The position numbers were made by a program, and so were the translations under genes. From Sphingomonas sp. FARSPH (GTDB lineage Bacteria; Pseudomonadota; Alphaproteobacteria; Sphingomonadales; Sphingomonadaceae), in contig NZ_CP029985.1 of the NCBI RefSeq assembly GCF_003355005.1, forward strand, positions 1 through 64,000: DNA of 64,000 nt, in the 5' to 3' direction. The notes beneath the pieces are model-generated. The model saw only the letters and a list, made by a program, of their open reading frames with translations, was not told the origin of the DNA and did not search any database. Positions 8,893 through 16,304 of this stretch are shown here, piece by piece. The number at the start of each line of letters is the position of its first letter. Within the stretch, counting starts at the first letter, position 1.

Positions 8893-10086
8893 ATGACCGA
8901 CAGCGACCTCGACACCTTCCGCACCGAAACCCGCGCCTGGCTGGAAGCGAACTGCCCGCCAGAGATGCGCGAGCCCGTGCGCTCCGACGCCGACGTCTGC
9001 TGGGGCGGACGCCGGTACGACCCCGCGGCCAACCCGGCGCAGGCGCGCTGGCTGAAGGTGATGGCCGATCGCGGCTGGACCGTGCCCGACTGGCCGAAGG
9101 CATACGGCGGCGGCGGGCTGTCGGCGGCGGAGACAAAGGTGCTGCGCGAGGAGATGGCGGCGATCCGCGCGCGCATCCCGCTCAGCTCGTTCGGCATCTC
9201 GATGCTCGGGCCCGCGCTGCTCAAATACGGCAGCGAGGAGCAGAAGCTGGAGCATCTGCCGAAAATCGCGCGCGGCGAGATCCGCTGGTGCCAGGGCTAT
9301 TCCGAGCCCAATGCCGGCAGCGACTTGGCCGGGCTCGCGACCAGCGCAGAGGACGCCGGCGACCACTATATCGTCAACGGGCAGAAGGTGTGGACCAGCT
9401 ATGCCGACAAGGCGGACTGGATCTTCTGCCTCGTCCGCACGAGCAAGGCGTCGAAGCAGGGCGGGATCAGCTTCGTGCTGTTCGACATGGAGACGCCGGG
9501 CGTCTCGACCAAGCCGATCCTGCTGATCAGCGGCTATTCGCCCTTTTGCGAGACGTTCTTCGACAATGTGAAGGTGCCCAAGGCGAACCGCATCCACGAC
9601 GAGAACAAGGGCTGGGACGTCGCCAAATATCTGCTCGGTCACGAGCGCGAGATGATCAGCGGCATGGGGCTGGCGAGCGGCGGGCGCAATCCGCTGATCG
9701 CGGGGGCAATCGCGACGATCGGGCTGGATCATGACGGCCGACTCGCCGATCCGGTGCTGCGCAGCCAGATCGCGCTCTTCGAGGTGCGCGCCCGCGCGTT
9801 CGGATCGATGAGCGAGCGGTTCATCGACGAGCTCAAGGCCGGGCGCGCCCACCCCGCGCAGCCGAGCATGATGAAATATGTCGGCACCGAGCTGAACAAG
9901 GACCGCCACGAACTGATGATGGCCGCGGGCGGATCGGACGCGCTGGAATGGGAAAGCGAGGCGTCGAACCACGCCGCCGGCGCCCGCGCCTGGCTGCGCA
10001 CCAAGGCCAATTCGATCGAGGGCGGGACGAGCGAGATCCAGCTCAACATCATCGCCAAGCGCATCCTGGAATTGCCGGGGGCGTGA
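8893..10086 (+). CDS. Acyl-CoA dehydrogenase, long subunit of pair 1
   Basis: A 397-residue FAD-dependent dehydrogenase. It contains the FAD-binding stretch WCQGYSEPNAGSDLAGLAT, followed by VNGQKVWTSYADKADW, and the C-terminal signature SIEGGTSEIQ that contacts the flavin. In the MCAD-type alignment the usual catalytic glutamate position is Gly, with Glu one residue earlier, so the base may be elsewhere. GAAGGA precedes the ATG. The next dehydrogenase gene encodes a shorter partner without this terminal motif, as in heteromeric enzymes that desaturate sterol or bulky side chains. The pair likely introduces the alpha,beta double bond for the hydratase encoded upstream. Confidence 0.92.
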   Translation: MTDSDLDTFRTETRAWLEANCPPEMREPVRSDADVCWGGRRYDPAANPAQARWLKVMADRGWTVPDWPKAYGGGGLSAAETKVLREEMAAIRARIPLSSFGISMLGPALLKYGSEEQKLEHLPKIARGEIRWCQGYSEPNAGSDLAGLATSAEDAGDHYIVNGQKVWTSYADKADWIFCLVRTSKASKQGGISFVLFDMETPGVSTKPILLISGYSPFCETFFDNVKVPKANRIHDENKGWDVAKYLLGHEREMISGMGLASGGRNPLIAGAIATIGLDHDGRLADPVLRSQIALFEVRARAFGSMSERFIDELKAGRAHPAQPSMMKYVGTELNKDRHELMMAAGGSDALEWESEASNHAAGARAWLRTKANSIEGGTSEIQLNIIAKRILELPGA

Positions 10087-10090
10087 TCAT

Positions 10091-10200
10091 GTCCCTCTCC
10101 CAGCGGGAGAGGGAGGGAGCCGCACAGCGGCGGAAGGGTGAGGGTGACCGACGCGACACCGCGCATCACCCTCACCCAACCCTCTCCCAAGGGGAGAGGG
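10091..10200. repeat. Composite palindromic repeat between paired acyl-CoA dehydrogenase genes
   Basis: The 128-bp gap holds CCCTCTCCCAGCGGGAGAGGG, a spacer GGAGCCGCACAGCGGCGGAAG, then GGGTGAGGGT. It is followed by the inverted counterpart ACCCTCACCC...CCCTCTCCCAAGGGGAGAGGG. A near-copy lies at 16203-16298. This is a dispersed REP/MITE-like element in this genome. It probably folds into a long imperfect hairpin within the operon mRNA. Confidence 0.75.
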
Positions 10201-10214
10201 CTTTGGAGAAGACG

Positions 10215-11342
10215 ATGCCTCTCTACCTCAACGACGAACAGACGATGTTGCGGGACACGGCGAAAGACTTCGTCGCCGAACACGCCCCCGTCAGCCACCT
10301 GCGTGCGCTGCGCGACGCCAACGACCCGACCGGATTTTCCCGCGATCTGTGGAAGCAGTTCGCCGAGATGGGCTTTACCGGCATCCTCGTCGACGAGGCG
10401 CATGGCGGGCTTGGCCTCGGCCATGTCGAGGCGGGGGTGGTGCTGGAGGAGATCGGTCGCAACCTGTCGCCCTCCCCGTTCCTGACCACCGCGGTCGCGG
10501 CAGTCGAGGCGCTGAAGGGCAGTGCGCAGGCCGATGCCTGGCTGCCGCGCATCGTCGCGGGCGAGGCGATCGCCGCGCTGGCGATCGACGAGGGCCCGAA
10601 GCATCGCAGCGCCGTCGCGATGACCGCGGAACGTGCCGGCAACGGCTTTCGCCTGTCGGGCGCGAAGCAGTTCGTCGCGCATGGCCATGTCGCCGACCTG
10701 CTGATCGTCGCGGCGCGCACCGCGGGGGGCCCAGACGATGCCGAGGGCGTGACCTTGTTCGCGGTGCCGCGCGATGCCGCCGGCCTGACCGCGACGCCCG
10801 AGCGGCTGACCGACGCGAGCCTGGCGGCGCGGTTGCGTTTCGACGGCGTCATGGTCGATGCCGATGCGGTGATCGGCGAGGTCGACGCGGGTCGCACCCC
10901 GCTCGACCGGCTGCTGCGCGCGGGGCGTACCGGCGCAGCGGCGGAGATGATCGGCGTCGGCGGCGGCGCGATGGACATGACCGTCGGCTATCTGCGGGAG
11001 CGCAAACAGTTCGGCGTGCCGATCGGCAGCTTCCAGGCGCTGCAGCACCGCGCTGCGCACCTCTACAGCGAGATGGAGGTCGCACGCGCCGCGGTGCTTA
11101 AGGCGCAGCAGCTGCTCGACGCGGGCAGCCACGCGGCGGACGAGGCGGTGTCGGTGGCCAAGGCGATGACCGGCATGGCGACGACGCTGTCGGTGCAGGA
11201 AGCGGTGCAGATGCATGGTGGCATCGGCATGACGGACGAGTATGACGTCGGCTTCTACATGAAGCGGGCACGCGTGCTCGCGGAGATGTTCGGCGACGTC
11301 GGCTTCCACGCCGATCGCCTGGCAAGGAACGCGGGATATTGA
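10215..11342 (+). CDS. Acyl-CoA dehydrogenase, short subunit of pair 1
   Basis: A 375-residue protein starting MPLYLNDEQTMLRDTAKDF just after the repeat. An in-frame extension upstream would run through the repeat and is rejected. It has the helical N-domain, a central beta domain and VQMHGGIGMTDEYDVGFYMKR near the C-terminus. It ends in HADRLARNAGY and lacks the G-T-S-E-I-Q flavin motif of typical acyl-CoA dehydrogenases. This degenerate tail recurs in the 19732-20799 gene. It likely forms an alpha2beta2-type enzyme with the preceding subunit. Its TGA overlaps the thioesterase ATG. Confidence 0.88.
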   Translation: MPLYLNDEQTMLRDTAKDFVAEHAPVSHLRALRDANDPTGFSRDLWKQFAEMGFTGILVDEAHGGLGLGHVEAGVVLEEIGRNLSPSPFLTTAVAAVEALKGSAQADAWLPRIVAGEAIAALAIDEGPKHRSAVAMTAERAGNGFRLSGAKQFVAHGHVADLLIVAARTAGGPDDAEGVTLFAVPRDAAGLTATPERLTDASLAARLRFDGVMVDADAVIGEVDAGRTPLDRLLRAGRTGAAAEMIGVGGGAMDMTVGYLRERKQFGVPIGSFQALQHRAAHLYSEMEVARAAVLKAQQLLDAGSHAADEAVSVAKAMTGMATTLSVQEAVQMHGGIGMTDEYDVGFYMKRARVLAEMFGDVGFHADRLARNAGY

Positions 11343-12244
11343 TGGACGAAACCAGCCTGCCGCCGCAAAAGTCGCCCGAGGAACTGGCGGCGATGCTGGT
11401 GACGTTGCTCGATGTCGAGGAGATCGACACCGACCTGTATCGCGGCGCGCGCCAGCCGGGCGGGCGCGGCCGGGTGTTCGGCGGGCAGGTGATCGCGCAG
11501 GCGCTGCAGGCGGCGCAAAGGTCGGTGGAGGGCAAGGACGCGCATTCGCTCCACGCCTATTTCATGCGGCCGGGTGACGAGGACTTCCCGATCATCTTCC
11601 GCGTCATCCGCGATTTCGAGGGACGCAGCTTCGCCACCCGGCGGGTGGTCGCGTTGCAAAAGGGGCAGCCGATCCTGAACCTTGCCGCCTCTTTCCAGGT
11701 GGCGGAGGAAGGCTTCCACCACCAGGACGCGATGCCCGACGTGCCGCCGCCCGAGGAGCTCAAGTCCGAGCGCGAGCTGCGCCTCGCCATCGCGGACCAG
11801 GTGCCCGAGAAGGTCCGCGCCTTCTTCCTGCGCCGGCAGAATGCGATCGAGATGCGGCCCCTCCATCCGCGCAGCTGGTTCCAGCCGGAGAAGCGCGAGC
11901 CGACCAACGCCGCCTGGTTTCGCGTCGCCGCACCGATCGGCGACGATCCGACGCTGCACCGCGCGGCGCTCGCCTATGCCTCCGACATGGCGTTGATGGC
12001 GACATCGATGATGCCGCACGGCGTCAACTGGCTGATGCCCGACATGCAGTGCGCCAGCCTGGACCATGCGCTGTGGCTGCACGAGCCGTTCCGGGCGGAC
12101 GACTGGCTGCTCTACACCACCGACAGCCCGTGGGCAGGGCATGCGCGGGGGATGAACCGGGGCAGCATCTTCACCCGCGACGGCCGCCTCGTCGCCAGCG
12201 TCGCGCAGGAAGGGCTGATCCGGCAGCGCACCCCGCGCGTCTGA
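11342..12244 (+). CDS. tesB: Acyl-CoA thioesterase II (TesB-type)
   Basis: A 300-residue double hot-dog thioesterase. It includes RVFGGQVIAQALQAAQRSV near residues 40-58, HSLHAYFMRPGD, and the C-terminal half with ASLDHALWLHEPFRADDWLL, where the Asp of SLDHALW matches the catalytic Asp of TesB. It hydrolyses acyl-CoA to free acid and CoA, perhaps recovering CoA from dead-end intermediates of the pathway. The ATG overlaps the stop of the upstream dehydrogenase (TGATG); a TTG one codon earlier is ignored. Confidence 0.92.
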   Translation: MDETSLPPQKSPEELAAMLVTLLDVEEIDTDLYRGARQPGGRGRVFGGQVIAQALQAAQRSVEGKDAHSLHAYFMRPGDEDFPIIFRVIRDFEGRSFATRRVVALQKGQPILNLAASFQVAEEGFHHQDAMPDVPPPEELKSERELRLAIADQVPEKVRAFFLRRQNAIEMRPLHPRSWFQPEKREPTNAAWFRVAAPIGDDPTLHRAALAYASDMALMATSMMPHGVNWLMPDMQCASLDHALWLHEPFRADDWLLYTTDSPWAGHARGMNRGSIFTRDGRLVASVAQEGLIRQRTPRV

Positions 12245-12268
12245 CCACGAGAGCCGTGGCGGGTCAGA
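12240..12268. terminator. Hairpin between convergent genes
   Basis: TCTGA-CCACG-AGAGC-CGTGG-CGGG-TCAGA at the convergence of tesB and the SDR gene gives two stacked five-base-pair stems with a small bulge. There is no clear T-run. It overlaps both stop regions and could serve as a bidirectional terminator. Confidence 0.35.
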
Positions 12269-13064
12269 CCGCGGTCTTGCCGTAATCCTGCCGCGTCACC
12301 GGATGGCTGGACGCCAGACCGCCATCGACGACCAGGGCGTGGCCATTGACGTAGCTTGCCGCGTCGGAGGCGAGGAAGGCGATCGCTTCCGCGAGCTCTT
12401 CCGGCTGCGCCCCGCGGCGTAGCGGGTTGAGGCGGCCGAGCCGGTCCATCTTGCCGGCGTCGCGAGCATAATCGAAGGTCGGCTGTGTCATGCCCGTCTC
12501 GGTCAGCCCGGGACAGACCGCGTTCACGCGCACGTTGCTACCCGACAGCTGCTGCGCGGAAATCTGCGCCAGGTTGATGACCCCGGCCTTCGATGCCGAA
12601 TAGGCGGGCGAGCCAGCGCCGGACCGAAGGCCCGCGACGCTGGCGGTCAGCACGATCGCGCCGCCACCCCGCTCGGCGATGCGCGGCGCGGCATGCTTAA
12701 CGGCAAGGAACGGGCCGATCAGGTTGACGCGCAGCACCTCTGCGATCAGCGCCACGTCGGTGTCGAACAGGTTCGCCATGCCGCCCGAGATGCCCGCGTT
12801 GGCGACCATGACGTCGAGCCCGCCGAACGCCTCGCACGCCAGCGCGACCGTCCGCTCGACGTCGGGTTCTGAGCCTGCATCCATGCGGATCGCGCGGGCG
12901 GTGCCGCCATCGGCCAGGATCGCGGCGGCGGTGGCGTCCGCGCCCTCGCCGATGTCCGCAACCACGACGCGCGCACCCTCGGCGGCGAACAGCTGCGCGG
13001 CGGCGCGGCCGATGCCCGACCCGGCGCCGGTGACGACGATCGACTTGCCGTGGAAGCGCGCCAT
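12264..13064 (-). CDS. SDR family oxidoreductase (first of two)
   Basis: A 266-residue classical short-chain dehydrogenase. The cofactor loop TGAGSGIG is at 12-19, followed by VVVADIGEG, whose Asp favours NAD(H). NAG (ANAGIS) follows, then the Y-S-A-S-K catalytic motif in SPAYSASKAGV, and HALVVDGGLASS near the C-terminus. It probably oxidises a hydroxyl group on an acyl-CoA or sterol-like intermediate. The ATG at 13064 overlaps the stop of the upstream SDR gene by one base. The reading frame continues upstream, but only as antisense-like residue composition. Confidence 0.9.
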   Translation of the reverse strand: MARFHGKSIVVTGAGSGIGRAAAQLFAAEGARVVVADIGEGADATAAAILADGGTARAIRMDAGSEPDVERTVALACEAFGGLDVMVANAGISGGMANLFDTDVALIAEVLRVNLIGPFLAVKHAAPRIAERGGGAIVLTASVAGLRSGAGSPAYSASKAGVINLAQISAQQLSGSNVRVNAVCPGLTETGMTQPTFDYARDAGKMDRLGRLNPLRRGAQPEELAEAIAFLASDAASYVNGHALVVDGGLASSHPVTRQDYGKTAV

Positions 13065-13825
13065 CAGATCGTCACCCCGCCATCGACGACGAGCGCCTGG
13101 CCGGTCATGTAGCGGCTGGCGTCCGATGCGAGGTAGACGATCGTGCCGGCGATATCGATCGGCTCGCCCAGCCGGCGCAGGGGGGTGTGGCGGCTGCTGC
13201 GCGCCTCCGCCTCCGGCGTGTCCCACAGCGCGCGGGCGAAGTCGGTCTTGATGAGGCCGGGCGCGACGCAGTTCACCCGGACGTTGTCGGGCCCGTATTC
13301 GACCGCGTAATTGCGGGCGAGCTGGAAGTCGGCGGCCTTGGACACGTTGTAGGCGCCTATCACGTCGGAGCCCCTGAGGCCCCCGATCGAGGAGACGATG
13401 ACGATCGAGCCGGCACGCCGCTCGCACATCTGCGGCGCGACCATCTGGATCAGCCAGTGGTTCGACAGGATGTTGTTGTCGAGGATCTTGCGGAACTGGT
13501 CGTCCGCGATGCCGGCGAGCGGGCCGTAATAGGGGTTGGAGGCGGCGTTGCAGACGAGTGTGTCGATGCGGCCCCAGGCGGCGATCGTCCGGTCGACGAG
13601 CGCCTGCAGCGCCGCCTTGTCGGAGATGCTGGCGGCGATGGCGAGCGCCCGGCCGGGGCCGAACTCCGCCTCGATCTCCGCCACCACCGCGTCGCAGGCG
13701 TCCTGCTTGCGGCTGGAGATGACGACGCTGGCGCCGTGGCGGACGAGCTCGATCGCGCTTGCCTTGCCGATGCCGCGGCTGGAGCCGGTGACGATGGCGA
13801 CCGTGTCGGTCAGGTCGAACAACAT
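13064..13825 (-). CDS. SDR family oxidoreductase (second of two)
   Basis: A 253-residue classical SDR with the cofactor motif TGSSRGIG at 13-20, followed by VVISSRKQDACD. The Ser-Arg at the end of beta-2 suggests NADP(H). CNAASNPYYGPL stands at the NAG position, and S-S-I-G-G...Y-N-V-S-K is the catalytic set. The PYYGP insertion resembles SDRs acting on fatty-acyl or dicarboxylic intermediates. It is transcribed with the next SDR gene (one-base overlap) and lies downstream of the APH-like kinase gene. Two SDRs with different apparent cofactor preference may act at different steps. Confidence 0.9.
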   Translation of the reverse strand: MLFDLTDTVAIVTGSSRGIGKASAIELVRHGASVVISSRKQDACDAVVAEIEAEFGPGRALAIAASISDKAALQALVDRTIAAWGRIDTLVCNAASNPYYGPLAGIADDQFRKILDNNILSNHWLIQMVAPQMCERRAGSIVIVSSIGGLRGSDVIGAYNVSKAADFQLARNYAVEYGPDNVRVNCVAPGLIKTDFARALWDTPEAEARSSRHTPLRRLGEPIDIAGTIVYLASDASRYMTGQALVVDGGVTI

Positions 13826-13888
13826 AGGGATTGACTTTCCTGGAAGGTCACAAAGGTCGCAGTGTTTACGCTCGAATCACGCATGACA

Positions 13889-14962
13889 TCATGTCTTAGA
13901 TATCGCTTCTAAGCACCTGCTTTTTTGAGCGAAACGCCAACTTGCGGCCGCCAGGCGATAGACTTGCGCCGCCGACCTTTCCGCCTGCGCACTTGACGCA
14001 GTGCCGTCGACGATGCGTTTCTTGATGCCTTGGACGATGCCGGTCAGGCGGAAGAGATTGTAGGCGAAATACCAATTCAGGTCGGGCACGCCGTCGCGCT
14101 TCGTCGCGGCGCAATAGCGCACGACCATGTCCTCGATCGTCGGGATGCCCGTGTCCGGCCCGGTCTGCCCCTTCACGCCCGATCGGCCTTCAGGCTCGGT
14201 CACCCAGCTCATCAGGAAATAGGAGAAATCGGCGAGCGGATCGCCGAGCGTCGACAATTCCCAGTCGAGCACCGCGACGACGCGCGGTTCGACGGCGTCG
14301 AAGATCATGTTGTCGATGCGATAGTCGCCGTGGACGATCGACGTGCGCGTCTGTTCGGGAACGGTGCGCGGCAGCCATTCGATCAGCCGCTCGACCTCGG
14401 GCATATGCTCGGTCTCGCTCGCGCGATACTGGCGGGTCCAGCGTTCGACCTGGCGCGCGAAGTAATTGCCGGGCTTGCCATAGTCGCCGAGGCCAGCGGC
14501 GGCGTAATCCGTATTGTGGAGCGCGGCGAGCGTGTCGACCATCGCATTGTAGATGCCGGTGCGCTGGTCGGGCGCGTAGCCGGGCAGAGTCCCATCCCAG
14601 AGGTTACGCCCCTCCACCAATGCCATGACGTAGAAGACCGCGCCGATGACGCTTTCGTCCTCGCACAGGCCATAGGGCCTGGCGACCGGGAAGCCGGTGG
14701 GGTGGAGGCCGGCGATCAGCCGGTATTCGCGGTCGACGGCATGGGCGGAAGGGAGCAGCTTGCCGAACGGCTTGCGGCGCAGGACGTAGGCGCCGGACGG
14801 GCTGTCGAGGCGATAGGTCGGGTTGGACTGGCCGCCGGCGAACTTGGCATAGGAGAGCGGGCCGGTGAAGCCGGCGACGTTCGCCTCCATCCAGGCGGCG
14901 AGCCGGTCGAGGTCGAGGCGGTCCTTGTCCGCGACGGGGATGGTGTTGGGGGTGTCGGTCAT
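13889..14962 (-). CDS. APH-family phosphotransferase (ACAD10/11-type kinase)
   Basis: A 357-residue protein kinase-like fold enzyme. It has the nucleotide-site segment KFAGGQSNPTYRLDSPSGAYVLRRKP, the Brenner loop IVHGDYRIDNMIFD (HGDxxxxN), and the DFG-equivalent VLDWELSTLGDPLADFSYF. Despite the family name it is unlikely to act on aminoglycosides. Homologues such as LvaA and the N-terminal half of human ACAD10/11 phosphorylate hydroxyacyl-CoAs. An acyl-CoA dehydrogenase of the matching kind is encoded two genes upstream. The start MTDTPNTIPV with GGGAAG ahead is preferred over an ATG seven codons earlier that falls inside a repeat. Confidence 0.87.
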   Translation of the reverse strand: MTDTPNTIPVADKDRLDLDRLAAWMEANVAGFTGPLSYAKFAGGQSNPTYRLDSPSGAYVLRRKPFGKLLPSAHAVDREYRLIAGLHPTGFPVARPYGLCEDESVIGAVFYVMALVEGRNLWDGTLPGYAPDQRTGIYNAMVDTLAALHNTDYAAAGLGDYGKPGNYFARQVERWTRQYRASETEHMPEVERLIEWLPRTVPEQTRTSIVHGDYRIDNMIFDAVEPRVVAVLDWELSTLGDPLADFSYFLMSWVTEPEGRSGVKGQTGPDTGIPTIEDMVVRYCAATKRDGVPDLNWYFAYNLFRLTGIVQGIKKRIVDGTASSAQAERSAAQVYRLAAASWRFAQKSRCLEAISKT

Positions 14963-14978
14963 AGGCTTCCCAAGGTTC

Positions 14979-15070
14979 GTCATTCCCGCGGAGGCGGGAA
15001 TCCAGCGACGCTGAGGCTGCTTGTCCTCATCGGCCTTGCGCGTCTGGATCCCCGCCTTCGCGGGGATGAC
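14979..15070. repeat. Paired REP-like palindromes
   Basis: GTCATTCCCGCGGAGGCGGG and its continuation AATCCAG at the left face CTGGATCCCCGCCTTCGCGG and GGATGAC at the right. Each half is itself a hairpin, and the two halves are inverted relative to each other over about 92 bp. This is the common GTCATTCCCGC-type extragenic element of proteobacteria. It occupies nearly the whole gap between the kinase and alcohol dehydrogenase genes. Confidence 0.8.
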
Positions 15071-15095
15071 GGAAGAATGGTGATCAGGCCGGGCT

Positions 15096-16178
15096 TCATT
15101 CGAACACGATCACACTGCGCGTCGCGTCGCCGCGGCGCAGTTCGTCGAAGGCGTGGTTAATACGGTCCAGCGGCATGCGATCGGCGATGATCGTGTCGAG
15201 ATCGAGCAGGCCGCGCTGGTAGAAATCGACGAGGCGCGGGATGTCGACCGGGAAGCGGTTGTAGCCCATGAAGCCGCCCTGCAACGTCTTGCCCGACAGC
15301 AGGTCGATCGCCGACAGTCCCACCTTCTCGGTCGGGGGCAGCATGCCGAGGATCGTCGCGGTACCGCCGCGGCGCAACACCTTGACCGCGGTCGCCGCCG
15401 ACTGCGGACGGCCGACCGCCTCGATCGCGTGATGGACGCCGCCCTTCGTGATCGCGACGACTTCGTCGGCGGCGGTGTCGCTCATTGCGTCGATCGTGTG
15501 GGTGGCGCCGAGCTTTTCGGCGACCGCGCGCTTTTCCGCGACGGGATCGAGCGCGATGATCTTGCCCGCGCCGGCGATCTTCGCCGCATTGACCGCGGCA
15601 AGGCCGATGCCGCCGCAGCCGACGACGCACACCGTCTCGCCCGGCGTCACGTCCGCGACGTTGAACACCGCCCCTGCCCCCGTCGTCACCGCGCAGCCGA
15701 TCAGCGCGGCGCGGTCCATCGGCATGTCGCGATCGATCGCGACGCAGGCGTGTTCGTGGACGAGCATCATTTCCGCATAAGCGGACAGGTTGAGCATCTG
15801 CGCGATCGGCTGGTCGCCGAGCATCAGCCGCGGCGGCGCCGCTTTCGGGCGGCGCACGCTGGTGTCGACGCACAGGAACATGCGCCCGGTGACGCAATAT
15901 TCGCAGTGCCCGCAGAAGGCGGACAGACAGGTGACGACATGGTCGCCGACCCTCACGGTGCGGACCTCCTCGCCCACGGCCTCGACCACACCCGCCGCCT
16001 CGTGACCGGGGATGGTCGGCAAGGGATGCGGATAGGTGCCGTCGACGAAATGCAGGTCGGATCGGCAGACGCCGACCGCCATGGTGCGGATCAGCACCTC
16101 GTGCGGGCCGGGATTGTCGATCGTGACGTCCTCGACCGAAAGCGGGGTGCGGGTTTCGTGGAGGATGGCGGCTTTCAT
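15096..16178 (-). CDS. Zinc-dependent alcohol dehydrogenase
   Basis: A 360-residue MDR-family enzyme starting MKAAILHETRTPLS. The catalytic zinc ligands are C38 (GVCRSD), H59 (GHE) and the Cys of IGCAVTTGAGA. The structural zinc ligands are C89, C92, C95 and C103. The Rossmann loop VVGCGGIGLAAV is followed by ALDPVAEKR, where the Asp points to NAD. It oxidises an alcohol to an aldehyde or ketone, or carries out the reverse reaction. It lies between the kinase and the FadE-like dehydrogenase genes on one strand, separated by repeats. It may handle a hydroxylated side-chain intermediate of the same pathway; the substrate is unknown. Confidence 0.92.
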   Translation of the reverse strand: MKAAILHETRTPLSVEDVTIDNPGPHEVLIRTMAVGVCRSDLHFVDGTYPHPLPTIPGHEAAGVVEAVGEEVRTVRVGDHVVTCLSAFCGHCEYCVTGRMFLCVDTSVRRPKAAPPRLMLGDQPIAQMLNLSAYAEMMLVHEHACVAIDRDMPMDRAALIGCAVTTGAGAVFNVADVTPGETVCVVGCGGIGLAAVNAAKIAGAGKIIALDPVAEKRAVAEKLGATHTIDAMSDTAADEVVAITKGGVHHAIEAVGRPQSAATAVKVLRRGGTATILGMLPPTEKVGLSAIDLLSGKTLQGGFMGYNRFPVDIPRLVDFYQRGLLDLDTIIADRMPLDRINHAFDELRRGDATRSVIVFE

Positions 16179-16202
16179 GACGATCCCTTTCGCATGTCGC
16201 TT

Positions 16203-16298
16203 CACCCTCACCCTTCCCACTGCCTCCGGCAGCGGGACCCTTCCCTCTCCCGTTGGGAGAGGGAAGGGAGCGGCGCAGCCGCGGAAGGGTGAGGGTGC
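16203..16298. repeat. Dispersed palindromic repeat, copy 2
   Basis: CACCCTCACCCTTCCCACTG starts a 96-bp element whose second half carries CCCTCTCCCGTTGGGAGAGGG and closes with GCGGAAGGGTGAGGGTG. It shares the same words in the same order as the element at 10091-10200. The two ends (CACCCTCACCCTTCC and GGAAGGGTGAGGGTG) are exact inverted complements, as in a small non-coding mobile element. Confidence 0.78.
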
Positions 16299-16304
16299 GA
16301 GCTG

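Noticed and set aside
13889..14962. Aminoglycoside-resistance kinase
   Set aside because: The APH fold is clear, but the gene is embedded among acyl-CoA enzymes and resembles ACAD10/11-type kinases, so an antibiotic substrate is unlikely.
10091..16298. CRISPR array or insertion sequence
   Set aside because: The repeated words are palindromic units present once or twice, without regular spacers, and there is no transposase reading frame nearby.
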